From: Nemophila menziesii
Lineage: Eukaryota; Streptophyta; Magnoliopsida; Boraginales; Hydrophyllaceae
Direction of reading: 5' to 3'
Assembly (NCBI GenBank): GCA_029959085.1
Contig: JARWIR010000035.1
Location: forward strand, 6,058,501-6,122,500
Length of the DNA: 64,000 nt
Shown: piece after piece, positions 1 to 9,803 of the stretch
Layout: each line of letters opens with the position of its first letter
Position numbering within the stretch: position 1 is the first letter of the stretch
Made by a program: the position numbers and the translations under genes
The notes under the pieces: generated by a model
The model's input: the letters and a program-made list of their open reading frames with translations, nothing else
Database searches by the model: none
What the model was told of the DNA's origin: nothing

Positions 1-585
1 ATGCATCATTAAGAGACTGTAATGGGTATTTATTGATAAGAAAAGATAATAGACCTGCATAGGCTTTAGTCGTATCCTAAAAAGTGATGCTCAGGAGACT
101 GGTTGCTCGATTGTACTAAAAAATACATGAGAATCGTGGAACTGGCGTCCCCTCGGGCATGAGGAAATTTACACACTCGAGAGTGTATCTCCTCGCCAGT
201 CTATGAGTCACCGAGTAATGAACAATAAGTTTCACGTTCTCAACAATAAATGTATAGCAAATGGCTTAATTTAAGTTTAGAGTTTTGATGTTCATTGAGC
301 TAAAAAAATAATTAAATTATATAATTTTCATGTCAAAGTATAATTAAAATAGAAATATATGTTTAACAATTATAAATTTATAGTTTTAACACAATTATGA
401 GTGAAATAAGATGAATAACAATATAATAATTGTGAGAAGTTAGCCAAAGAAACTTGTAATATTTATTAGATAATACATATGAATTTTATGAACGTTCCAC
501 CTAAGCTAACGTATTTTGTTTTATATATGTAGAACAAATAGTTAATAATCAATCTCCAATTCCTTTTTAATTTCTATCCTAACAA

Positions 586-947
586 TTATCGTTGTCCGAT
601 GAACCATGTTATTCCTTGATTGCTGTTTCCTTGAATAGCTTGTTCTAGTAGTATACTGGCAGCTAAGACAGGGTAAACTGAGTCACTAACTTGAGTCTTA
701 CCCTTGTTTTCTCTATTAAACCTAGTAGCCCCACTATTAACCACACGAACTTTAGCATCATAAGAATCTATTTCTGCTACCACATCACTACTATTATCAG
801 ATGATACACTGATAACTTCCACAATTAAATCCAAATCCAAATCAAAAATTGGCCTTGATCAAATCAGGATCTTCCTTCACTTCAACAACAAATTTCCCAG
901 GCTCAAATCCTTCCTCATCATTTACATTCATTTTTCTAAAGACTCAT
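586..947 (-). pseudogene. Unit-encoded exon remnant (unknown gene), most open copy of its 3' part
   Basis: On the minus strand a pyrimidine-rich stretch ending in AG (948-949) precedes a coding-like segment with the motif EEGFEPGKFVVEVKEDPDL. After a short broken stretch a frame stays open for about 84 codons (840 down to 586) with motifs DSYDAKVRVVNSGATRF and LAASILLEQA. The same exon recurs in every unit that spans this position, with different lesions. In unit A the 3' half is intact but the middle is deleted; in E2 the 5' half is intact. It is acidic and then polar, with no membrane segment. I do not recognise the family. It is a degenerate exon of a once-spliced gene, not a working gene here. 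Confidence 0.5.
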
Positions 948-2039
948 CTAAGAAAGGATGAAAGAACCGTGATCAAATAAAAATAGTAATAAACATAAGT
1001 TAATAACGAATATGCCCATTCTAAATTACAAGATATTGAATTAATAAAGAATAAAATTAGATTTTTTTTTGGATTTTGTTTGTTATTACTAGACAAATTA
1101 ACTAGAGAATAAAGATTATTACATGTTTCATAATGAGTCCCCAAAAAAGAGGAATATGCCTATGGGATAGGAAACATTACTATGTTTCTGAAAAAGAACA
1201 TTGTTCCTAAATTAGGTACCTAATCTTAAATATTTGATATTGATAAAACTTCTATCATATATTGGATGGTCCAATATTTTAAATAGATGTCATAATGTTA
1301 TTGGTATTTGACTATCCTGGATAAAAGAATTTTCCATTTGATATTCATGTCACTATTCTTTTATCTATTGAAAAATTCAGTAATCAAGACAATTTTAATG
1401 GTGTCTTTTTTCAAAAAATCTAATGATATTCATTAAAAGACATTAGTTTGACTTGGACTCATGATATTTAACTACTTCCATAAAACATATTCAAAATTCA
1501 ACATATATACTAGATTTAACATAACAAAAAGGAAGATAATTAATAAAGAAATAAATACTTAACAAAACATCTTATATACAATAAACAATTATCAACTCAT
1601 TTGTAGCAAAATCTTTTAAATTTCACCATTACAAGGAACCTTTAAATGAAAGATCAATATATATATATATATAATCATTAAATATATCTACTAAAATTTA
1701 ATATTTACATTAGGAAATGTAGAGTACTCTTTTTATTTTGTATTTATGTTTCATTTATTTTAATGTAGATCTGATCCATTAAATAAAAATATAAAGTAAT
1801 TAAGAGAAATATAAACCCCATAAAAAATAAATTATAAACAAATATTTTATGGATCAAAAAAATAAACTACATAACAAATTTATATTCTAATCCATAAAAT
1901 ATCACTACAAACGATCATATAAACAATGAAAGAACATAATTTATTTTTAAGGTTTGATTAATTATTAATATAATAAGAAATTACCAAGTAAAAAGAAGAA
2001 ACAATTAAATAAAAAGATATTAAGCTAAATTTTCTTACT

Positions 2040-2432
2040 ATACCTTATTTGAAATGACATGATAAACAATCCAAGATGCAAAGTATTTGAGAATATAGAT
2101 CGATCTTTTACAAAGCATTTAGAAAAACGAAATATAGAGGAGATGCGAAAAAATAGATTGGAGTGAAGGAGAGGAGATTTAGATTCACAAAGATGGAAAC
2201 AAATGCTGCAAGATTAAAGTGGTAATACAGCATAATAAAGAGTATCCAGGGATTCAAAAAAAATTAGAGTAAAAAAAAAAAAAGGATGATCAATTGTGAA
2301 TTTTGAAAGTAAATTGGAGGCGGTATTTAAGATTCAGGGTTTCAAATAGATTTTTAAGACCCATAACCCAACAAACTTTATTTAAATGCAGGTCCTTACT
2401 GGGCCTACAACATAGAAGCCCACAAAAGTCTT
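2040..2432 (-). promoter_or_regulatory. Unit A copy of the minus-strand promoter and first coding exon
   Basis: Minus strand, reading leftward: two site II elements (TGGGCT and GGCCCA) at about 2398-2422, a damaged telo-box at about 2335 (one base changed from AAACCCTAAA), a pyrimidine-rich leader, and a short ATG exon at about 2050 followed by a GT donor. The site II pair is intact here as in unit B, but the telo-box is better in B and the E units. Confidence 0.4.
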
Positions 2433-2779
2433 ATTAAACATATTACCGCTAACAACGTAATTGGCAAACACTGAGATTTATAATGAATATTTACTACAAA
2501 ACAATTGAAAAATTTCAATTGCAAGACCAAATTGCTCATGACAAATTAAGGAACCCACAAAAATCACACGTCATCCTCTCTTATATACAATTATTCTCAT
2601 CGATTCTCATACGGTAAAAAGCTTCCAACTGTCATAAAATGACCATTGTAGGTTTTGTATAAAAAGATAATAAGCAACACGATAATTCTGAAAAATTATA
2701 AAAATGATAAGATTAGGTTGATAATTAAATGAACTTTTTTGAGTTAAATGATAAAAATTAATTTTTTTACCTTCATTTT

Positions 2780-2895
2780 GGGTTTTCGCCAAGCAGGGTT
2801 GATTATGGTCGCGACCGTTTTCTTATTTAGGAGAGCGACTTGGTGGGAAGGTGAGTCTGAAGAATTCTTTTTTTTTCTTTGAATGGGAGTGTGAA
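2780..2895 (-). other. Leader-like exon with splice donor (unit A copy)
   Basis: On the minus strand a GC-richer block with CACCTTCCCACCAAG and CAACCCTGCTTGGCG runs into AAG followed by GTAAAAA, a splice-donor context. The same block occurs in every unit near its right third and, diverged, at 18030-18270 inside Helitron 1. It has no convincing open frame on the minus strand, which suits a 5' untranslated exon. The 60-89 codon plus-strand frames across it are shadows. Confidence 0.4.
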
Positions 2896-3168
2896 GAGAT
2901 GAGTTTTAGGTTTTCTGTTTCATTGTTTTTTAAACATTGTTTTTTCCTTTCATTTTTTGTTATAAATATTTTCAGCTTTTTCGGTTGTATATTTTTTTTA
3001 ATTTTAAACTTTATTATTTTGTTTGTTTTCGGTTGTATACCATTTTTTGTCTTAAACTTTATTATTTTATTTCATAAGATTATATTGCCCATATGATTCG
3101 TTGTGAGTAGGGAACTAGGCAGTTCTTTTTAAATATCAAAATCATAAATAAAATTATAATAAAATAAA

Positions 3169-3398
3169 GGGTAAAGCCCTCCCGTGACCCTCTAACTATG
3201 GCTAAAGTGCAGCCCCTGATATTTGTTTAACCCTTCCGCGCCCTTGATCTAACTAGTTTTTGTCGTCGTTAGTCGTTTTTCTATTTTTCTGTCAACGCCA
3301 CATGGCGCCATGTCAGCGCCACATCACCGCCACGTCACCTCAGCTACATCTCTAACTTTAAAAAAACATCTTTGAAGGTTTGAATGCTTCAAACCTTC
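3169..3398 (+). repeat. MULE left terminal inverted repeat
   Basis: Matches the reverse complement of 4980-5236 with scattered mismatches and small indels. It contains the 14-base palindrome ACATGGCGCCATGT (3300-3313). Its inner edge is an 11-bp-arm hairpin at 3374-3398 (GAAGGTTTGAA, TGC, TTCAAACCTTC). Confidence 0.85.
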
Positions 3399-3471
3399 AA
3401 TAATGGAGAAAATCTAGAGCTTTTCTACACTAAATCTATGCTTTCTTGTTGATTAAATCATGATTCTTGAA

Positions 3472-3735
3472 CATTTCAGGTCTTCTTCCACAAATAGAAG
3501 TAAAACCCCATAACGGAACATAATCAATTTCAAACACACTTTTACTCAATTGTTTCTCAATTGGTACTTTTAAATCATTAATTTTCGAAACAGTTAATTC
3601 TCCAAGATCATGTGTTTTAGTAATAAGTTCAATCGGAGAACCCATTTCAAAAACTTCTTCAAAATTTACCACTCATCACCGTAAATACTACTTGAATCAG
3701 TCATTACTGATACAGAATCTTCTTCACTTTCACAA
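3472..3735 (-). pseudogene. Captured clade A protein phosphatase 2C fragment (HAB1/ABI1-like)
   Basis: Minus strand. The frame ending at 3436 holds VPLWGFTSICGRRPEM, the signature at the start of the PP2C catalytic core in clade A phosphatases, the abscisic-acid co-receptors that inactivate SnRK2 kinases. Before it come KSVFEIDY and, in a second frame shifted near 3675, VSVMTDSSSIYGDE, which resembles the N-terminal region of HAB-type proteins. The homology stops exactly after RRPEM, before the metal-binding aspartates, so no enzyme could form. The open frame then runs into unrelated residues to 3436. It lies just inside the left inverted repeat, opposite in direction to the neighbouring coiled-coil cargo. 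Family assignment is by motif recall; HAB-like is preferred over ABI-like because of the upstream context. Confidence 0.75.
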
Positions 3736-3817
3736 ACTATTACATCATTTATGACAAAAAATCTTGTACTTTTTTCCATTGAAGATCGAGACAAGATCTC
3801 TCACACATGCTATAAGC

Positions 3818-4524
3818 TATAAAAATCGCTTAAAGAATGTGAATAATGCTTTAACAACCTCGAAAGAGATCCTCAAAATCATTAACCAGATCTGGTCCCA
3901 CGCTAACCAACCCGCATTAGCCACATCTCTAGTCTCAGCATTACATACCGAGCTTGAAAAGGTTTGTCTTTTAGTCAACCAACTTATCCAAGAACAACGC
4001 TCAGATCAAAACGATTCATGGAAACAGGCAATCGAGGCTATTGAGGTGGAACAAAAATTAGGTCAAAGATCTGAGTCTTTGAACAAGAAACTCGGGAAAG
4101 AGTTGGCTGAAACGAAAGCTTCGTTGTTAAAGGCGATTCAAGAACTCAAAGGCGAGGCGAGGGCGTGATTGATAACCGAACAAGTATGTGATAAGTTGAA
4201 ACGAGAATCAATGAAACTTCATGAAGAATTGAAAAAGAAAAGGGAAATGCTTCATTTAGTAGATAAGTTAAGTGAAGAACGAGTACATATGAAGCTCTCA
4301 AAAGCGAATCATTGTTTTGAGGCAAAGAAATTCTCCATTAACAAGTTGAGGTGGCAATTCAAAGCTTTTCTGTGAAAGAAACATACTAAAGACGTGGTCC
4401 CTATGCATTTTAGTGTAGTACCCAATGAAGGGGAAGTTGACGATGGATCGGGAGAAGGTGATCTTCATTCCATAGCTTTAACCATGGATGGTGTTGCTAA
4501 GTGCTTCAAGTGGGCCCAGTAACA
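3818..4524 (+). pseudogene. Captured BRANCHLESS TRICHOMES-like coiled-coil protein fragment
   Basis: One plus-strand frame reads NALTTSKEILKIINQIW, VNQLIQEQRSDQN, NKKLGKELAETKASLLK, then after an in-frame TGA (4166-4168) TEQVCDKLKRES, REMLHLVDKLSEERVHMKLS, another TGA (4373-4375), and GEGDLHSIALTMD before TAA at 4519. This order matches the conserved region of the plant family of BLT and its longer relatives (Arabidopsis At1g50660 and At3g20350 types), coiled-coil proteins linked to the cytoskeleton and trichome branching. Two family segments are missing in frame, after SDQN and after EQVCDKL. Despite stops the frame is kept for about 700 bases with no intron, which suggests a single-exon or cDNA-like source. 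The same frame stays coding-like to about 4708 but I do not recognise that tail. Confidence 0.75.
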
Positions 4525-4979
4525 CGCTTTGACTCTTAATTGTGATTCTTGGAGAGCGAAACAAGAATTGCTTTCTGATGTGGAAGTTCAAACCAGAGAT
4601 GGGGTAGGCCCGCAAACACTCAAGAAACTAATGGTACAAAAAAAATCTGCTATGGAGCGACACAAACACCAATCGGTTGATATTCTCGGACGAATGATTG
4701 AGAGATAGTTGGTAGATTTTTACGGAGATACTTAGAAATTTTGGCATAAATTGCGGCGTCCAACAATTTTGTTCTAGAGTGATTTTTGTTTCACTTTATA
4801 TAATAATCTTTCATATATAATGGTTTTAAAAAGGATGACATGGAATCTATAAGAAAGAAACTATTGAAGCTTTGCCGGAGGGTTTAAAAGAGACGGCTAT
4901 GGTGCCGGATTTGACTCCTTTTAGCTATTGATCTATTAACCTATTTAAGATGTTTCGATTTTTGTTTTCCTCCATTGTT

Positions 4980-5236
4980 GAAGGTTTGAAGCATTCAAAC
5001 TTTCAATGTTTTTTTAAGTTAGAGATGAAGCTGACGAAGAGTAATGGCGGTGACGTGGTGGTGATGTGGCGCAGGCATGGCGCCATGTTGCATTGACTAA
5101 CGGTCAATTGATAAAAAAATAGAAAAAGAGCTAACGACGACAAAATCTAGTTACATCAACGAAAGGGTAAAACTAAAGAGCAGAGGCGGATGCTGCACTT
5201 TGTCCATAGTTAAAGGGCCACGGGAGAACTTTACCC
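4980..5236 (-). repeat. MULE right terminal inverted repeat
   Basis: Inverted copy of 3169-3398, about 27 bp longer through indels. Its outermost 85-107 bp (from GACAAAATCTAG to CTTTACCC) is the part that survives as a scar in units D and E1-E7. Confidence 0.85.
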
Positions 5237-6957
5237 TAAAATAAGAGTGACATTTGAATTGCAAAGAGATTAGCACAACAAATGATAATGTGATTTATGT
5301 TGATTATTAAAAAACTAACATAGTTTTTTAAAATAAATATTTGTGAAATAAATAATAATTATTATTATACTTGATTTGAGTGGATAATAATATATATTTC
5401 CATTAAGTACTTGTCGATCCTATATTTAATTTTATTCTATAAGATTTTATTTTTCTTTTATAATAAATAATGAATGTTAGAAAAAAAAATTTACTCGTGG
5501 ATCGAGTGCAAGGTCAAAAAAAACTTGGCAAATGCATGTCGAAAAGAATGTTATTATTGGGGAATGTAATAATTTCATTTTTTAACTTTGTAAGATTTTT
5601 TTTTAAAAATAATGATTTTTTAAACTTTCAGATATAAGCATTACTTCATGATATCCAAATTTGTTTTTATTGAGATCTCAACTCTTCTTTAATTTTTTAT
5701 TACCTAGGTAGCTAAGAACATACACGTTTTTTCAAATAAATACATGGTCATAGAAAATAATAGATTGGTCATAGAGTGTAGAACAACCGACTAATAGAAA
5801 TACACAAAAAAATGAACCATATTATTCCCTTATAGTTGTTTCCATGAAAAGCTTGTTCTATTAGTATACTGACAACTAATCACTAACTTGAGTCTAACCC
5901 TTGTCTTCTCTAGTAAACCTTATAGCCCCACTATTAACTACAAGAACTTCTGCATCATAAGAATCTACTTCTACCACCTCATCACTACTATTATCAGATG
6001 ATACACTTATAACTTCTACTTTAGCTTCGGCAGATACACACACACACACACCTTGTAGTAGATCCCAAAGTATACATTTAGATCAAATACAAATCAAAAT
6101 CCAAATCTAAGATTGGCCCTGATCAAATTCATATCTTTCTTCACTTCAACAACAATTTTCCCGTGCTCAATTCATTCCTCATCATTTACATTTATTTTTC
6201 CTAAAGCCTCATCTAAGGAAGGAAGAAAGAACCGTGATCAACTAAAGAAAATAATAAACATAAGAAAATAACGAATATGTCTTTTTAAGTTACAAGATAT
6301 AGAATTAATAAAGAATAAAATTAGAAATTTAGGGATTTTTTTTTTTTATTTGGATAACTTAACTTAAGAATAAAGATTATCACATGTTTTCTAATTAGTC
6401 CCCAAACAAGAGAAATATGCCTATTAGATAGGAAACATTACTATGTTCTGAAAAAGAACATTGTATCCTAAATCAGGAACCCAATCTTAACTATTTGATA
6501 TGGGTAAAACTTCCCTTCTATATTGGATGGTCTAATATTTTAATTACAATAATTAATTAAAATAACAAAACACATGTCATTATATAAAGTAGGTAGTTAG
6601 TATACTTAGTTTTTGTATTTTTAAAACATGAGGTATACGTCATAATATTACTGGTATTGGACCATCCTATACTGGATGGAAGAATATTCCATTTGATACT
6701 CATGTTACTATTTTTTATCTATTGAACATCACTAATCGAGTCAATTTTAATGGTGTCATTTTTCAACAAATGTAATGAAGTTCATTAAAAGATATTAGTT
6801 TGACTTCGACACATGATATGTCTTTAAATGTTTCCATAAAACATATTCAAAATTCATAATATATACTTGCTTCAATATAACAACAAGAAAAATTAAGAAA
6901 AAAAGAAAGACTTAGCTAATCTTATATATAATAAACAATTATCAACTCAGGTATAGC

Positions 6958-7818
6958 CTAGGCCCAAAACCGAGATTTACAACATAGCTTAGAATTGTTT
7001 TTACCTCTACTATTGCTTATTGCTTATGAATGGAAATAAAGAACTCGTGGTAACGTTTATTTGAGTGAAAGATAACTTGTTGAAATTTATTTTAAGGATG
7101 TTAAAAGACAAGGCTATGATTAAATGGAAGTTTAAATGTAGCGGTGATAGTCTAGAATTCTGTCAAAAAAAAGTCTACAATTGAAGAGTAGTGAAAGTAG
7201 CAAGTTATTCAAGCTTCTGTGACTGTTGTGTATGGGTTGTTAAGACAGTGATGTGTACTTGATGAATTAGGTATTAATGATGTGTTTACTTAGTGTTAGT
7301 AGTAATCATTGCACGGATATATATGTATATAAATCTATATCCAAAATTTCCCCTTTACATACACCATCAAAATTTATTAATCATCATACAACAAAATCAA
7401 AGTAAAAATATAAGGGGGTATAAAAAGTAAGCTTTACTCAACTCACACGAGGAGTATACTACTATATGATATGAACACAACACAGAGTGATATCAAGAAT
7501 CTTTACAGCTCCTAGGAGGTCCTCTTCTTCGTCTTTTATTACCATTCCGTCTTAGATTCCTCGTATGTCTATAACTATCACTATCATCACTCTTCCTTTG
7601 ACTCGATATTGAACCATCGTTTTTACTCCCTATACACAAACACATGCATAAATATAACATTCCACATATTAATTAATTAATTAATTAATTACCTTTTCCA
7701 CGTGTCTCTTCAGTATCAGATGTATCATCTCTCTCCTTATAACTATATCCACATCTTTTTTCCGATACAGTTATAACTCCATCTTCTACTTTTTCCTCAG
7801 GTCTATCACACTTTTTCC
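6958..7818. other. Unit B-specific insertion with captured gene end
   Basis: All other units read GGTATAGCAAATGTC and then TTTCACCATTAC; in B these flanks are separated by 861 bp and about 16 bases of the normal text are lost. I see no clear terminal inverted repeat or target duplication. The right part holds the two-exon frame at 7493-7825. The left part (6958-7490) has no recognisable gene and may be the 3' untranslated and downstream region of the same captured gene. It contains an (ATTA)n run near 7670-7690, inside the intron. Confidence 0.65.
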
Positions 7819-7825
7819 TCACCAT
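7493..7825 (-). CDS. Two-exon open frame, 89 codons, basic C-terminus (unknown)
   Basis: Minus strand: exon 1 is 7825-7693, the intron 7692-7630 (63 bp, GTAATT to TATAG), exon 2 is 7629-7493 ending in TGA. Joining at these sites keeps the frame. The product would start MVRKKCDRPEEKVEDG, be acidic and Ser/Thr-rich in the middle (DDTSDTEET, RKSDDSDSYRH), and end in a strongly basic tail (RRNGNKRRRRGPPR). The ATG itself lies in the flanking repeat sequence (ACCATTAC), with an in-frame TAA five codons upstream. It may therefore be the 3' end of a longer captured gene that gained a chance start. The tail resembles a nuclear localisation or RNA-binding type tail. I do not recognise the family, and expression is unproven. 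Confidence 0.45.
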
Positions 7826-8119
7826 TACAAGGAACCTTTAAATGAAAGATCAATATATATATACACTATATAGTAAGTAATAGAAATATAAAACCCATAA
7901 AAAATAATTATAAACAAATCTATTTTGGATCAAAAACATAAACTACATAACAAATTTATATCCACATCCACAAAAAAACACTGTAAACGATCATATAAAC
8001 AATGAAAGAACATAATTTATTTTTATGGTTTGAATAATTATAAATCTAATAAGTAATTTCCAAGTACAAATAAGAAACAATGAAATAAAAAGATATTAAG
8101 CTCAATTTGTTTACTATAC

Positions 8120-8450
8120 CTTGTTTGAAATGACATGATCAACAATCCAAGATGCAATGTATTTGAGAATATAGATCAATCTTTTATAATGCATTTAGGA
8201 AAAGAAAATATACGATGTGAGTGAAAGAGAGGAGAGATAGATTCACAAAGAGGGAGACAAATGTTGTGGTAATACAGTCTACGAAAATATGATGATCAAT
8301 TGTAAATCCTGTAAGTAAATTGGACGCGATATTTAAGGTTTAGGGTTTCAAATGGATTTTTAAGACCCAAAACCCAACAAACTTTTTTTATATGCAGGTC
8401 CATAATACGCTTGCAACACACCTTACTGGGCCTACAACATAGAAGCCCAC
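8120..8450 (-). promoter_or_regulatory. Site II plus telo-box promoter with first ATG exon (unit B copy)
   Basis: Reading leftward on the minus strand: GTGGGCTTC and GGCCCAGTAAGG at about 8449-8425 (site II, TGGGCY), then GAAACCCTAAACC at about 8351-8338 (telo-box), a CT-rich leader, and ATGTCATTTCAAACAAG at 8136-8120 followed by GTATAG, a splice donor. Site II and telo-box together are established promoter elements of plant ribosomal-protein and cell-cycle genes. The spacing (about 80-100 bp between motifs and about 200 bp to the ATG) fits a real promoter. The combination recurs in every unit; the site II part is broken in the E units. Confidence 0.5.
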
Positions 8451-9803
8451 ACAAGTTTTATTAGACATATTACAGCTAACAACGTAATTGGCAAACATCG
8501 AGATGTGTAAATGAACATTTACTACAAAACAATGAAAAAATTGCAATTGCAAGACTAATTTGCTCACGACAAATTATGGAACCCACAAAAATCACACGTC
8601 ACCCTCTCTCTCATATACGATTATTCTCAATGCATCACTTCTCATATGGTAAAATGCTTCCACTGTCATAAAATGACCATTATAGGTTTTGTATAAAAAG
8701 ATAATAAGCAACACGATATTTCTGAAAAATTGTAAAAAAGATAAGATTAGGTTAATAATTAAATGTACTTTTTTGAGTTAAATGATAAAAACTAACATTT
8801 TACCTTAATTTGGGTTCTTTGCCAAGTCGGGTTGATGATGGTGAAGAATGGTCCCGATGGCGGATTTCTTATTTAAATGAACGACTTGGTGGGAAGGTGA
8901 GTGTGAAGAATTCTTTTTTTCCTTGTTTCTATGAATGGGAGTGTGAAGAGCTGAGTTTTAGGTTTTATGTTTCAATGTTTTATAACCATTGGTTTATTTT
9001 GTAAGATTATATTGGGCATAAGATTCATTGTTGGTAGGTACTAAAGCATAAAATAAAATAAAAGTGACATTTGTATTACAAAGAGATTAACACAACAAAT
9101 GATAACGTGATTTATGTTGATTATTAAAAAACTACCATACTTTTTTCAAATAAATATTTGTGAAATAAATAATTATTATTATTATTATACTTAATTTGAG
9201 TGGATAATAATATATATTTCCATTTAGTAACTTGACGATTTTATCTTTAATTTTATTCTATAAGATTTAATTTTTCATTTATAATAAATAATGAATGTTA
9301 GAAAAAAAAATTTACTCATCGATCGAGTGCAAGGTCAAATAAAACTTGGCAAATGCATGTAAAAAAGAATGTTATTATTTGGGAATGTAATAAATTTATT
9401 TTTTAACTTTATATATAATTTCGAATATTTTTTTTGAAATAATGATTTCTAAAAATTTCAGATACAAGTATTACTTCTTGATATCAAAATTTGTTTTATT
9501 GAGATCTCAACTCTTCTTTCATTTTTTATTACCTAGGTAGCTAAGAGCATACATGTTTTTACAAACAACTACATGGTCAGAGAAAATAATAGATTGGTCA
9601 TCGAGTACAGAACAACCGACTAATAAATACACAAAAAACTAAAATTTCGATGCTTCTTGTGAATGATGCTCGAACAAGATCTAACTTCTTCCAGGCCTAG
9701 TAACCTGAAATTTAATGAAGGTCAGGAAAACAAGGATTAGCGAACGAGAAGAGTACATATGGACTAGGTCTAATTCTAATTTGCACAATGTAAGAATATA
9801 AGT

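Larger units (their letters stand above)
3169..5236. mobile_element. Non-autonomous Mutator-like element (Pack-MULE)
   Basis: Begins GGGTAAAG and ends CTTTACCC, with long terminal inverted repeats of roughly 230-257 bp and a 9-bp target duplication, TAAAATAAA (3160-3168) and TAAAATAAG (5237-5245), one mismatch apart. Units B, C and F carry the uninterrupted site; B reads TAAAATAAAAGTGAC. Length 2068 bp, no transposase seen. Long TIRs and a 9-bp duplication are hallmarks of Mutator-like elements, and host-gene cargo makes it a Pack-MULE. The cargo is a PP2C fragment on minus and a coiled-coil gene fragment on plus. The interval 4525-4975 has only broken frames, one of them (4850-4930) coding-like but unrecognised. 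Mobilisation would need a transposase supplied from elsewhere. Confidence 0.88.
1..5811. repeat. Tandem unit A (about 4-kb satellite family), carrying a Pack-MULE
   Basis: Leftmost unit. The window opens at the conserved phase marker ATGCATCATTAAG that starts most later units. Without the 2068-bp MULE at 3169-5236 the unit is about 3.74 kb. It ends by a jump at about 5811, where the text passes from the end-of-unit block (CACAAAAAAATGAA) straight into the block that normally lies about 0.6 kb into the next unit, so the end of A and the head of B are missing. With D it shares the 17-base block AAGACAGGGTAAACTGA near 665, which is absent from B, C and E1-E8. The array probably continues left of the window. 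Confidence 0.9.
5812..9803. repeat. Tandem unit B with private 861-bp insertion; MULE-free
   Basis: Starts inside the unit at the GAACCATATTATTCC block (the first roughly 0.65 kb is missing) and runs to the phase marker GATGCATCATTAA at 9804. It has lost the 17-base block of A and D and has an expanded (CA)n near 6040. The MULE target at about 9045-9065 is empty. Minus-strand exon remnants sit at about 5822-6214 and the leader-like block at about 8805-8935. Confidence 0.88.

Noticed and set aside
7670..7690. (ATTA)n run in unit B as an insertion footprint
   Set aside because: It lies within the short intron of the captured frame and is simple sequence; the insertion borders are at 6958 and 7818.
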